This document shows, in pieces, positions 1 through 8,555 of a DNA stretch of 46,197 bases (positions within the stretch are counted from its first letter, which is position 1; each line of letters starts with the position of its first letter). This DNA comes from MVYY01 sp035369865 (GTDB taxonomy: Bacteria; Bacteroidota; Bacteroidia; Bacteroidales; Paludibacteraceae). The position numbers and the translations under genes were made by a program. Where the stretch lies: NCBI GenBank assembly GCA_035369865.1, contig DAOOVG010000002.1, positions 1-46,197 on the forward strand, written 5' to 3'. The notes below the pieces were generated by a model. The model did not search any database. It saw only the letters and a list, made by a program, of their open reading frames with translations, and was not told where the DNA came from.

Positions 1-103
1 CAAAAAAGATCAAATAAACAAACTATTTACCCGATTATTTCGCTTTTTTTGAAAATACATTACCTAATTTTGGAGGGTTTGGGATCAAATTTTTTTCATA
101 TAA

Positions 104-141
104 AAAGCCTTATCTAAATTTTTTATTTCAGATAAGGCTTT
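104..141 (-). terminator. Rho-independent terminator after coiled-coil gene
   Basis: A perfect 12-bp inverted repeat (104-115 with 130-141, AAAGCCTTATCT arms) encloses a 14-base loop. On the minus strand the second arm runs straight into TTTTTAT. It lies 20 bases past the stop of the minus-strand coiled-coil gene, so it most likely ends that transcript. The G+C in the stem is modest. Confidence 0.7.
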
Positions 142-160
142 ACAGTAAAAACTGGAAAAT

Positions 161-724
161 TTAAACTGAAGAGTCCTTTTGTTGCGAAGAAGAAAAAAGA
201 TTTTTTATTTCTGAAAAACTTTGTTTTAAAGTTTGCGATATTTCTTTAAAAGTTTTTTCATTTACTTCTGTTAAGGTTCGAAATTTTTTTTCTGTTACTT
301 CGCTCCAATTATTCATTTTATGAAGTAAATCATCTTTCATTTTTTTCAATTCTTTAATTTGCTCTTCATATTTTGTTTTCAATTCATCGGTATTTTCGTT
401 CATTTTCTTTCCAAGCTCTGCAATTTTTTTATCCACTTCTTTTTGAATTAGTTCTCCTTTTTGTTTTAATTCTGTAATTTGATCTGCATATTTTCTTTTC
501 ATTTCATCAGTGGAATCAGTCATTTTAGCTTGAATCTGTGCAATTTTTTCGTCAATTTCTGCTTGAGTTGCTTTTGCCTGCTGTTTTAAATTCTCCACTT
601 GATATCCATACTTTTCATTCAAACTATCCATCAATTCTTTGATTGTGGCTTCCAATTCAGCAATTTCTTTTTCAATTTCTTTCTGAAATTGCTGCATTTT
701 TTCTTTCCAATCATTGTTTTCCAT
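161..724 (-). CDS. Coiled-coil protein with 40-residue repeats
   Basis: No named family recognised. The likely product is 187 aa, starting at the ATG at 724; the frame extends upstream to a TTG, but ATG gives a more natural start. Almost the whole chain is Lys/Glu-rich heptad-like sequence predicted to form a long coiled coil, with no signal peptide or membrane segment. The middle holds two clear 40-residue units beginning YGYQVENLKQ and YADQITELKQ, followed by a partial third (YEEQIKELKK) and preceded by a diverged one ending near NEK. At DNA level the period is exactly 120 bp. The C-terminus is Ser/Gln-rich. It lies downstream of glnN in the same direction, 163 bases away, with a terminator just after it. 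The role is unknown; a structural or scaffolding function is only a guess from composition. Confidence 0.75.
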   Translation of the reverse strand: MENNDWKEKMQQFQKEIEKEIAELEATIKELMDSLNEKYGYQVENLKQQAKATQAEIDEKIAQIQAKMTDSTDEMKRKYADQITELKQKGELIQKEVDKKIAELGKKMNENTDELKTKYEEQIKELKKMKDDLLHKMNNWSEVTEKKFRTLTEVNEKTFKEISQTLKQSFSEIKNLFSSSQQKDSSV

Positions 725-887
725 ATTTTTTATAATATTAAGTGAAACATTTTTACAATTTTTTATTCGTAAATTCAAGTAATTAATGCAACTTTTTCAG
801 GGAAAATAAAAGTAAACTTACTCATTTTTTATTATCATTTATCAGAGAATCCTTTTACTTTTCATCATTTTTTATGCCATTCTTCCT

Positions 888-3086
888 CTATCTAATAAAC
901 AGTATCTCTCTGTATTTTGGCAAGGGCCACATTTCATCATCGATAATCATTTCCAATTTGTCAATATGGTAACGTATTGCATCAAAATAGGGCAATACCG
1001 TGTCGTGATAAGCATTTGCCTTTTCTTCTTCATTTTCAATAATATTTGCCTTTTTTCTTGCTTCTATCATTTCATTTACATTTTCTTTAATAATATTAAC
1101 TCGTTGAGCGATTTCACGAATTAATTCCAGTTGCATTTTGCAAATATCTTTTCCATTGTTATCAAAAGTTAAATTTTTGATTTTAGAAACATTTTCTGCC
1201 AATAAAGTTTGATACCGAATAGCAACGGGAATAATATGATTTACAGCAAGATCACCTAAAACTCTGGATTCAATCTGAATTTTTTTCGTATATGTTTCCT
1301 GTTTTACCTCATTACGAGCATAAAGTTCTTTTTCCGATAAAATGCCCAAAGAAGAGAAAATATGTACACTTTGCGGTTTAAGGTAAGCTTTTAATATTTT
1401 AGGAACACTCGTCTCGCAATCCAAACCTCTTTTTTTTGCTTCAATTTTCCACTCCTCTGAATAGTTATTTCCCTCAAAACGAATAGATTTGGAAATTTGT
1501 ATATACTCTTTTACTATTTCAAAAATTGCTTGTTGTTTAGCTAATCCTGCTTCCATTTTTTTATCCACTTCTGATTTAAAATCAAGCAGTTGAGCTGCTA
1601 AAGCTGTGCTGAGAACAATCATACCTGTGGAACAATTGGCTGATGAGCCCATAGCCCTAAATTCGAAACGATTCCCTGTAAAGGCAAAAGGCGAAGTCCT
1701 ATTTCTATCTGTATTGTCCAGTAAAACCTCAGGGATATGAGGAATTTTTAAATTTAATTTTTTCTTATGGTCAACAATAATGATGTCCTCGCTGTCACTT
1801 ATTTCCAATTTATCCAGAACTTTTGAAAGTTGTTCACCTAAAAATACCGATATAATGGCTGGAGGTGCTTCATTTGCCCCCAGTCGGTGAGCATTTTGGG
1901 CAGTCATGATCGAAGCTTTAATCAACGAATTATTCTTGTAAACCGCCATTAAAACATTGACAACGAAAGTAATAAACAAAAGATTCTCTTCAGGAGTTTT
2001 GCCAGGTGTGAACAATCCTATTCCAGTATCGGTACTCAATGACCAGTTGCAATGTTTGCCCGAACCATTTATTCCAGCAAAAGGTTTTTCGTGCAACAAT
2101 AATCTAAAACTATGCCGCCGTGCCACTTTTTTCATTATTGACATCAATAGTAAATTTTGATCAACTGACAAGTTGCATTCATTATAAATGGGGGCTAGTT
2201 CAAATTGATTAGGGGCAACTTCATTATGCCTTGTTTTTAAAGGAATACCATATTTATAAGCTTCAAATTCCAGGTCCTTCATATACGCCATTACACGTGT
2301 AGGAATTGCTCCAAAATAATGGTCTTCCAGTTGTTGATTTTTAGCCGACTCATGCCCCAATAAGGTTCGTCCTGTTAACATTAAATCGGGACGAGCAGCA
2401 TACAAGTTTTCATCTACTAAGAAATACTCTTGTTCCCAGCCCAAATATGAATTAACTTTCTTGACTTTTGAGTTAAACAATTGACATACAGCAGTTGCAG
2501 CTTTGTCAACAGCATTTAATGCCTTTAACAGTGGCGCTTTGTAATCAAGTGATTCTCCTGTATAAGAAATAAAAATGGTTGGAATACATAGTGTGTCGTC
2601 CATAACAAAAGCAGGCGAAGAAGGATCCCACGCAGTATAACCTCGTGCTTCAAAAGTACTTCGAATACCGCCACTCGGAAAAGAAGAAGCATCAGGTTCC
2701 TGTTGTGCCAATAATTTCCCTGAAAATTTTTCAATCACTTTTTCACATGGTTTATCCTCAACATAATCAATAAAGGAATCATGTTTCTCTGCGGTTTTCT
2801 CCGTTAATGGCTGAAACCAATGAGTATAATGGGTAGCTCCTAATTCGATAGCCCATTTTTTCATTCCGGCTGCCACATCATCAGCAATACTTCTATCAAG
2901 CATTACTCCTTTATCAATAGCTTCATCAATAGCTTTCAAAGTCTCATCTGAGAGATATTCTGCCATTTTTGAACGAGTAAATACATATTTCCCAAAATAA
3001 TCGGAAACCAATGCTGAGGGTGGCTCTACATTAATAGCTTTTTTCTTAAAAGCCTCTTCTACTGCTTTAAATCTTAATGATGACAT
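888..3086 (-). CDS. glnN: Glutamine synthetase type III
   Basis: ATP-dependent ligation of ammonia to glutamate, giving glutamine, the main route of ammonia assimilation; cytoplasmic. At 732 aa it matches the long type III (GlnN) family typical of Bacteroidota, not the ~450-aa type I enzyme. Visible signatures are the ATP/glutamate-site segment NGSGKHCNWSLS near residue 340, the stretch NRTSPFAFTGNRFEFRAMGS in the second half, and the N-terminal type III-specific region with FPSGGIRSTFEARGYTAWDP. The ATG at 3086 is preceded by a well-spaced Bacteroidota promoter about 40 bases upstream. The gene is complete. No regulatory PII or amtB gene is adjacent. The next gene downstream, a coiled-coil protein, is 163 bases away and could be cotranscribed. 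Confidence 0.97.
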   Translation of the reverse strand: MSSLRFKAVEEAFKKKAINVEPPSALVSDYFGKYVFTRSKMAEYLSDETLKAIDEAIDKGVMLDRSIADDVAAGMKKWAIELGATHYTHWFQPLTEKTAEKHDSFIDYVEDKPCEKVIEKFSGKLLAQQEPDASSFPSGGIRSTFEARGYTAWDPSSPAFVMDDTLCIPTIFISYTGESLDYKAPLLKALNAVDKAATAVCQLFNSKVKKVNSYLGWEQEYFLVDENLYAARPDLMLTGRTLLGHESAKNQQLEDHYFGAIPTRVMAYMKDLEFEAYKYGIPLKTRHNEVAPNQFELAPIYNECNLSVDQNLLLMSIMKKVARRHSFRLLLHEKPFAGINGSGKHCNWSLSTDTGIGLFTPGKTPEENLLFITFVVNVLMAVYKNNSLIKASIMTAQNAHRLGANEAPPAIISVFLGEQLSKVLDKLEISDSEDIIIVDHKKKLNLKIPHIPEVLLDNTDRNRTSPFAFTGNRFEFRAMGSSANCSTGMIVLSTALAAQLLDFKSEVDKKMEAGLAKQQAIFEIVKEYIQISKSIRFEGNNYSEEWKIEAKKRGLDCETSVPKILKAYLKPQSVHIFSSLGILSEKELYARNEVKQETYTKKIQIESRVLGDLAVNHIIPVAIRYQTLLAENVSKIKNLTFDNNGKDICKMQLELIREIAQRVNIIKENVNEMIEARKKANIIENEEEKANAYHDTVLPYFDAIRYHIDKLEMIIDDEMWPLPKYREILFIR

Positions 3087-3123
3087 AAACTTGTATGTTA
3101 TATAATTGTAATAAACAAACTTA

Positions 3124-3155
3124 CAAAATAATGATATTGTTTTTTATTTGACAAA
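3124..3155 (-). promoter_or_regulatory. Promoter of glnN
   Basis: On the minus strand TTTG (3152-3155) is followed after exactly 20 bases by TTATTTTG (3124-3131), one mismatch from the Bacteroidota -7 box TAnnTTTG. Transcription would start about 7 bases further on, leaving a leader of roughly 30 bases before the glnN ATG. Confidence 0.6.
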
Positions 3156-3312
3156 TTTCGGAATAAAAAATCATTAACTATCAAAAAAATGAATTTTTTT
3201 AAAGACTTTTAGGTATGATATTTGTTAATAATGCTGTATTATGTAAATGAAGAAATTAATTAAACGAGAAAGAGCCTAATAAAAAATTTTGTAAATTTAA
3301 GATAAAATAATT

Positions 3313-4095
3313 ATGAAATATTCAAATCTCTACTTCTTCAGAAAAAAATTTTTATTTGTAATGATTTTCCCTCTTTTATTAACAAAAGGTTATTCGCAAA
3401 ACGACATTAAAATTATTTATAATTTGAAATTAGGGTTGATAAATGGCGGCACCGCTACTATGATAAAGAAAGATACTCTCTATAATAATAAAAAATGTAT
3501 TTATTATCTACTTGAAGGAAATACAGATGGATTAACCGATAAAATATTTTCCGTACATGAAAAATATGAAAGTATTGTAGATGCTTCTACGCATTTGCCT
3601 TATGTGGCTCTTCGTAAAGCGAAAGAACGTTCTTACCAATATTACAATAAAGTATATTTTTATCGTGAAAATGATTCTATTTATAGTGAACGCACCGGAG
3701 GCTGCAAAGTTCCAAAAGATTTGACGGATATTTTGTCTGTTTTCTTTTACTTTGTTAATACTTATGATATGGATAAAATGGAAGAAGGAAACGCCATTAC
3801 CATTCCAACTATTAACGGTCATAAAATTGATGATTTAAAAATCACCTTTGTAAAAAATCAAGTTTTAAAAAATGAACTTGGTACAGAAATTTGTTATTTA
3901 CTTACACCGAAAATAAAAAAAGGGAAAGTGTTAAAAAGTTCTGATGGTTTGAAGTTTTACCTTTCTCAAAAAGAAAAAATACCGATTCAAATTGAAATTG
4001 AAACCAAAGTAGGTACTTTAAAAGCCATTCCGGTAGAAATGTATTGTGGTCAAAAGCCTTTGAAATTGTATTGTTCTAAAAATTATAGAAACTAA
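3313..4095 (+). CDS. Exported DUF3108 family protein
   Basis: 260 aa. The N-terminus has basic residues, then a hydrophobic stretch (LFVMIFPLLL) ending at GYSQ near residue 29, which reads as a Sec signal peptide, so the product is probably periplasmic or outer-membrane associated. The mature part fits the DUF3108 family common in Bacteroidota: a beta-rich protein with LKLGLINGGTATM near the start of the domain and the C-terminal DGLKFYLSQ..IPIQIE signature. The function of DUF3108 is not established. The gene stands alone on the plus strand, diverging from glnN and converging with the acyl-CoA dehydrogenase gene; a strong hairpin follows it. A close promoter match could not be found; AAATTTTG at 3284-3291 is a weak -7 candidate. 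Confidence 0.85.
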   Translation: MKYSNLYFFRKKFLFVMIFPLLLTKGYSQNDIKIIYNLKLGLINGGTATMIKKDTLYNNKKCIYYLLEGNTDGLTDKIFSVHEKYESIVDASTHLPYVALRKAKERSYQYYNKVYFYRENDSIYSERTGGCKVPKDLTDILSVFFYFVNTYDMDKMEEGNAITIPTINGHKIDDLKITFVKNQVLKNELGTEICYLLTPKIKKGKVLKSSDGLKFYLSQKEKIPIQIEIETKVGTLKAIPVEMYCGQKPLKLYCSKNYRN

Positions 4096-4137
4096 AATTA
4101 CATCTTCACTAAAAAATATCTTCTTTCTTATATGAAA

Positions 4138-4172
4138 GAAAGCATTCTAAGTAAATCACTTACAATGCTTTC
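4138..4172. terminator. Long hairpin between convergent genes
   Basis: GAAAGCATT (4138-4146) pairs with AATGCTTTC (4164-4172), and after a single C-C mismatch TAAGT (4148-4152) pairs with ACTTA (4158-4162), leaving a 5-base loop: 14 pairs in all. It lies between the stops of two convergent genes. The minus-strand exit is T-rich (TTTCAT), the plus-strand exit is not, so it may act as a two-way terminator or only for the minus strand. Confidence 0.55.
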
Positions 4173-4237
4173 ATTGTGATTAGAAATAAATTATAAAAAG
4201 CTTTTTTAAAATTCTGAAATAACCCCCTCACAAAAAT

Positions 4238-5944
4238 TTAAATTACCTTATATTTATCAATGTTTTCCATATCGAAAGTCTTGATAAACGTTGCATGTTT
4301 GCGAGTTTCCACTTCAGCATAATTAATATAAACTTCAGCCGATTTACGAAACATATCATTTCTTGAAGCATCAATAATCAATAAATACCCCATGATAATG
4401 TGACCTGCCATTTCGACCAATCGGCGAGCATGAAAATCAATATACTCTTGATTCTTTGTTTCAGTTACCCTGTTGATTGAATTTTCCAACAAATTCGTCA
4501 TTGTTATCAATCTTTTACGAAACGAATGAAATTCTGGATTAATAGGTTGTTGCTCGTAAAAACGAATTTGATTTAAATAGGTACCTGTTGTCACATGACG
4601 AATAGCAGCAACAACTTGAAGCTGAGAAGTTCCTTCATAAATAGTAAGGATACGAGCATCACGATATAATCGCTCGCAAGTATAATCTTTCATAAATCCA
4701 GATCCGCCATGTATTTGTACACAATCGTAAGCATTCTGATTGGCATATTCGCTGGCAAATAATTTAATTACCGGGGTGAAGGCATCTGCCAATTTTTGAT
4801 ACTCTTTGTATTCATTTTTTTCCTCTGGTTCAAGTTTGCGTTCTTTTTCAATGGTTTCATAAGCTTTATAAATATCTACAAATCTTGTTGTTTCATAAAG
4901 CAAAGCTCGTGATGCATCCAATTTAGCTTTCATCAAAGAAATCATTTCATATATTGCAGGAAATTCGATGATAGCTTTACCAAATTGTCGCCTTTCTTTT
5001 GCATAAGATAAAGCTTCATTATAAGCTGATGTTGATAGTCCAACTGATTGTGCCCCAATACCCAAACGCGCTTCATTCATTAGTGACATCACATATTTAA
5101 TTAACCCCAAACGACGAGAGCCAATTAATTTAGCTGGTGTGTTGCTGAAAACCAATTCACATGTCGGTGAGCCTTTGATTCCCAATTTATTTTCAATACG
5201 TCGTACTTTTACTGTGTTATCGTGCTTATTATCAACAACAAATAAAGATAATCCACGGCCATCAGTTGTACCTTCTTCAGAGCGAGCCAAAACCAGCTTA
5301 ATATGAGCATCGCCATTGGTAATGAAGCGTTTTACTCCATTCAAATACCACATTCCATCTTTTTCGTTATAAGTAGCTTTCAGTTGAACTGCTTGTAGAT
5401 CGGAACCGGCATCGGGCTCAGTTAAATCCATTGAGCAAGTTTGCCCAGCACATACACGTGGCAAAAATTCACGTTTTATATCTTCATCGGCAAATTCATT
5501 AATGGTTTCAGCACAATCTTGTAAACCCCAAATATTAGCAAAACCAGCATCAGCACGCGAAACAATTTCTGCAGCCATAACATAAGGAATTACCGCAAAA
5601 TTTAATCCTCCGTATTCTCTTGGTAAGGCCATTCCATACACACCTGCTTGAATAAGGGTTTCGTGATTTTGTTGTGTTCCTGGCGCATAAATTACGCGGT
5701 TATTAACCACAGTTGGACCTGTTTGATCTATTTCTTCGGCATTTGAAGCAATAATTTCACCAGCAATTTCACCAATAATTTCCAAGATTTTCTCATAATT
5801 ATCAATAGCATCCTCGAAATCGCGAGATGCATAATCATATTTATCTTTATCTATAAAATTTCGTTCTTTCAATGTTACAATTTTTTGCATCAACGGATGC
5901 GAAAGTTGAAATTTTAAAGCTGGATTATCATTAAAAAAATTCAT
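4238..5944 (-). CDS. Acyl-CoA dehydrogenase, FAD-dependent
   Basis: Oxidises an acyl-CoA to the trans-2-enoyl-CoA and passes electrons to electron-transfer flavoprotein, whose two subunits are encoded just upstream. The 568-aa protein is longer than the ~380-aa short-chain enzymes because of an N-terminal extension and a C-terminal helical extension, the usual form in Bacteroidales. Signatures: MDLTEPDAGSD at 172-182 (FAD/substrate binding), RRQFGKAI near 318-325, QIHGGSGF near 410-417 and IYEGTSQLQ at 435-443, where E437 is the expected catalytic base. The ATG at 5944 is 149 bases below the etfA stop. Third gene of the etfB-etfA operon. Chain-length preference cannot be read from the sequence. 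No membrane ETF:quinone oxidoreductase is encoded nearby. Confidence 0.93.
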   Translation of the reverse strand: MNFFNDNPALKFQLSHPLMQKIVTLKERNFIDKDKYDYASRDFEDAIDNYEKILEIIGEIAGEIIASNAEEIDQTGPTVVNNRVIYAPGTQQNHETLIQAGVYGMALPREYGGLNFAVIPYVMAAEIVSRADAGFANIWGLQDCAETINEFADEDIKREFLPRVCAGQTCSMDLTEPDAGSDLQAVQLKATYNEKDGMWYLNGVKRFITNGDAHIKLVLARSEEGTTDGRGLSLFVVDNKHDNTVKVRRIENKLGIKGSPTCELVFSNTPAKLIGSRRLGLIKYVMSLMNEARLGIGAQSVGLSTSAYNEALSYAKERRQFGKAIIEFPAIYEMISLMKAKLDASRALLYETTRFVDIYKAYETIEKERKLEPEEKNEYKEYQKLADAFTPVIKLFASEYANQNAYDCVQIHGGSGFMKDYTCERLYRDARILTIYEGTSQLQVVAAIRHVTTGTYLNQIRFYEQQPINPEFHSFRKRLITMTNLLENSINRVTETKNQEYIDFHARRLVEMAGHIIMGYLLIIDASRNDMFRKSAEVYINYAEVETRKHATFIKTFDMENIDKYKVI

Positions 5945-6093
5945 AATAATTGTTTTTTCTCTTTGATTAATTTAAACGATAAAAAAATCTAAAATAAGTA
6001 TCTCTAAATTTAGTTAGTAATATAATTATTTAATATGATGTCTGATTTCTTACTAACTAGAGAATTTTTTTCAGAAATTTTTACTATTCTTAT

Positions 6094-7113
6094 TTACTTG
6101 GTATTTTTCTTATAATATTTAATCATCTTAGGTACCACTTCTTCAATGGTTCCTGTAATTACATAATCTGCAATTTTATTAATAGGTGCATTTGGATCAC
6201 TGTTAATTGAAATAACCATTGCACTTTCCTGCATTCCCGCAATATGTTGAATTTGTCCAGAAATTCCACAAGCGATATACAATTTTGGTCTCACTGTGGT
6301 ACCTGTCTGACCAATCTGACGTTCGTGTTCTGCAAAACCAGCATCAACTGCTGCTCGTGATGCTCCCACTTCGCCTCCCAACGCTTCAGCTAATTCATAT
6401 AGAAGTTTAAAATTTTCAGCACTTCCTACTCCATAGCCTCCTGATACAATAACTGGGGCTGATTTTAAGTTTATTTTTGATTTTTCAATATTACGTTCCA
6501 ATACTTCTATAACAAAATCTTTATCAGAAACATATTTTGCAACTTGAAGCTTATGAATTTCGCCCGTATGTTTTGAATCATATATTTCTTTTTTCATAAC
6601 ACCTTCACGCACAGTTGCCATTTGTGGGCGACATTCAGGATTAACAATAGTAGCAACTATGTTTCCACCAAAAGCAGGTCGAATCTGATAAAGTAAATTT
6701 TTATATACTTTGCCTGCTTTTTTATCTTCATAATCTCCAATTTCGAGAGCTGTGCAATCAGCGGTTAAGCCACTGAATAAAGCAGAAGAAACACGTGGCG
6801 CTAAATCGCGACCTATTGTCGTGGCTCCCAATAATGCAATTTGTGGCTTTTCTTGCTTGAAAAGATTAATTAAAACTGAAGCATGAGGCAAAGTAGTATA
6901 AGGTATAAATCTTTTGTCATCACATACATATAACTTGTCTACACCATAAGGAAAAACTTGCTTAGCAATATTATCTAATTGATATCCTATTGCTACGGCT
7001 TCAAGTTTGCAACCTAATTGTTGTGCGAGAGCACGTCCTTTGGTAAGTAATTCCAAACTAATATCCCTCACTACCCCATCTTCAATTTCCAAATACACAA
7101 TTATATTGTTCAT
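6094..7113 (-). CDS. etfA: Electron transfer flavoprotein alpha subunit
   Basis: FAD-carrying subunit of ETF, which accepts electrons from acyl-CoA dehydrogenase. 339 aa from the ATG at 7113; a TTG two codons upstream is less likely. The C-terminal FAD domain is typical: VSGGYGVGSAENF (usual form SGGRGVGS, so the Arg is Tyr here), GASRAAVDAGF containing the conserved Arg that stabilises the flavin semiquinone, QIGQTGTTVRPKLYIACGIS and GISGQIQHIAGM, then INSDPNAPI. Preceded by etfB with a 66-base gap and followed by the acyl-CoA dehydrogenase; all three are transcribed together on the minus strand. Confidence 0.95.
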   Translation of the reverse strand: MNNIIVYLEIEDGVVRDISLELLTKGRALAQQLGCKLEAVAIGYQLDNIAKQVFPYGVDKLYVCDDKRFIPYTTLPHASVLINLFKQEKPQIALLGATTIGRDLAPRVSSALFSGLTADCTALEIGDYEDKKAGKVYKNLLYQIRPAFGGNIVATIVNPECRPQMATVREGVMKKEIYDSKHTGEIHKLQVAKYVSDKDFVIEVLERNIEKSKINLKSAPVIVSGGYGVGSAENFKLLYELAEALGGEVGASRAAVDAGFAEHERQIGQTGTTVRPKLYIACGISGQIQHIAGMQESAMVISINSDPNAPINKIADYVITGTIEEVVPKMIKYYKKNTK

Positions 7114-7179
7114 ATTCAATTTTTCTATTAAAGAATTATAAGTTTATTGTTTTCATTTGATAGTTTAATCAATAAAAGA

Positions 7180-8052
7180 TTATCCCAATGTATGATTGTT
7201 AATTAATTCCTTCATTAAACTGTCAATATCAGCATCATTAGCTGTTAAACGTTTACTTTCTTTTACAGTAAAAACAATATTCTCAATTTTTTTTACTTTA
7301 GTTGGTGAACCGTTCAAACCTAACCAGCGAGGATCATGTTCAATATCATTTGCTCCCCATTCAGTAAGATTTAGATAAGGATGGGTATCATATAAATCGG
7401 TATAATCAGCACCCATTTCTTGTTTTTCAGACGGTGTAGCAGCGTGTTTATATTTCATGGTAAGTTTTGCATTGCGTGGACGACACGGGGCAGCAGTACC
7501 ATTAACAGTGATTAATATAGGAAGTGGACCTTTTACTATTTCTACTCCTCTTTCCAACCGACGTTTTACTGTAATACTATTTTCTGTTACTTCTAAAATA
7601 TCTTCTGCATAAGTTATTTGGGGGAAACCCATTTTTTCAGCTACTTGCGGACCCACCTGTGCTGTGTCACCATCAATTGCTTGACGACCGCATAAAATAA
7701 TGTCAACTTTATCGAATTTGCGAATGGCACAAGTTAAGGCATACGAAGTAGCCAGGGTATCAGAACCAGCAAATTCGCGTCCACTTAATAAATATCCTTC
7801 ATCTGCCCCACGATAAAGACTTTCCCGAAGAATTTCTGCTGCACGAACAGGACCCATAGTTAAAACTTTCACAGTTGATCCTTCGAATTTACTTTTTAAG
7901 CGTAATGCCTGTTCCAATGCATTCAAATCTTCTGGATTAAAAATGGCAGGTAAAGCTGCTCGATTCACAGTTCCATCTGCTTTCATAGCGTCTTTTCCTA
8001 CATTCCTTGTATCAGGTACTTGTTTTGCCAAAACTACAATATTAAAACTCAT
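7180..8052 (-). CDS. etfB: Electron transfer flavoprotein beta subunit
   Basis: AMP-binding partner of EtfA in the soluble ETF dimer. 290 aa, a little longer than the ~260-aa mitochondrial type. Signatures: VLAKQVPDTRN at the N-terminus, the ETF-beta motif CGRQAIDGDTAQVGPQVAEK in the middle (here with Cys-Gly-Arg where others have Gly-Lys), and PCRPRNAKLTMKYK. It is first in the etfB-etfA-acyl-CoA dehydrogenase operon. The ATG at 8052 lies about 105 bases below the predicted transcription start. The Bacteroidota EtfAB/acyl-CoA dehydrogenase trio is common; whether it runs oxidation or takes part in a bifurcating butyryl-CoA type reaction cannot be settled from the sequence alone. Confidence 0.95.
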   Translation of the reverse strand: MSFNIVVLAKQVPDTRNVGKDAMKADGTVNRAALPAIFNPEDLNALEQALRLKSKFEGSTVKVLTMGPVRAAEILRESLYRGADEGYLLSGREFAGSDTLATSYALTCAIRKFDKVDIILCGRQAIDGDTAQVGPQVAEKMGFPQITYAEDILEVTENSITVKRRLERGVEIVKGPLPILITVNGTAAPCRPRNAKLTMKYKHAATPSEKQEMGADYTDLYDTHPYLNLTEWGANDIEHDPRWLGLNGSPTKVKKIENIVFTVKESKRLTANDADIDSLMKELINNHTLG

Positions 8053-8163
8053 ATCGATAATATTATTTCGTTAAATTAATTCCTGTTGTTTCTCTTTACA
8101 CCTAATAAATCACTTTGTTTTGATAAAAAGTCAGTTAGCAAAGAGTTGTTTAAATTAAGTTTG

Positions 8164-8194
8164 CAAAATTAGCAGTTTTTATTGAAGAAACAAG
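8164..8194 (-). promoter_or_regulatory. Promoter of etfB-etfA-acyl-CoA dehydrogenase operon
   Basis: The minus strand reads CTTG (8191-8194), 19 bases, then TAATTTTG (8164-8171), a full match to the Bacteroidota -7 box TAnnTTTG. The predicted start is near 8157, giving an untranslated leader of about 105 bases before etfB. Confidence 0.65.
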
Positions 8195-8233
8195 CAATTT
8201 TATTTTATTTTCAACAATGAAGGGGATAAAAAA

Positions 8234-8257
8234 CGCGAGGCTTGAGCAAGTCTCGCG
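8234..8257 (-). terminator. Strong terminator upstream of the etf promoter
   Basis: The GC-rich arms CGCGAG (8234-8239) and CTCGCG (8252-8257), with an inner CTT/AAG pairing around a GAGC loop, are followed on the minus strand by six T residues. This is the best intrinsic terminator in the first 10 kb. It lies about 300 bases beyond the plsC stop and about 40 bases before the etf promoter, so it either ends a long plsC 3' tail or ends an unannotated small RNA made from 8260-8555. Confidence 0.8.
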
Positions 8258-8408
8258 TGTGCAATTAGGTATTAGTTTTTTAAGGTATTAAAAAGATTGT
8301 GTTGTTTAGTTAACAGTTGCAAAATACGTATTAAAAATTGAAATTTACAAGTCAAAAAATATGTTTTACAACCTATTTTTATATAATTTTTTAAAGGAAA
8401 AGAAAAAG

Positions 8409-8461
8409 AGACAACCAAATATGTAGCATAACCTATTTAAAATCATTAGATTAAGTTGTCT
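8409..8461 (-). terminator. Possible plsC terminator (long loop)
   Basis: AGACAAC (8409-8415) can pair with GTTGTCT (8455-8461); on the minus strand the stem is followed by CTTTTTCTTTT. The loop is 39 bases and the stem only 7 bp, so this is a weak candidate for ending the plsC transcript about 95 bases after its stop. Apart from this and the stronger hairpin at 8234-8257, I see nothing else in 8258-8555. Confidence 0.3.
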
Positions 8462-8555
8462 TTCAGTTGGTTTTTAACTGTTACTTGTTCTTATTATAAA
8501 TAAATAAATCATTAGTTTCCCAAATGAAATTGAACATAAATTGCCTTCTTTTTCT

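Noticed and set aside
1957..2160. Plus-strand frame inside glnN, and similar frames opposite comM, htpG, pnp and fusA
   Set aside because: These are antisense shadows of strongly conserved genes with no independent signal.
8234..8257. Riboswitch in front of the etf operon
   Set aside because: The hairpin is upstream of the predicted promoter and is followed by T residues only on the minus strand, so it reads as a terminator of incoming transcription.
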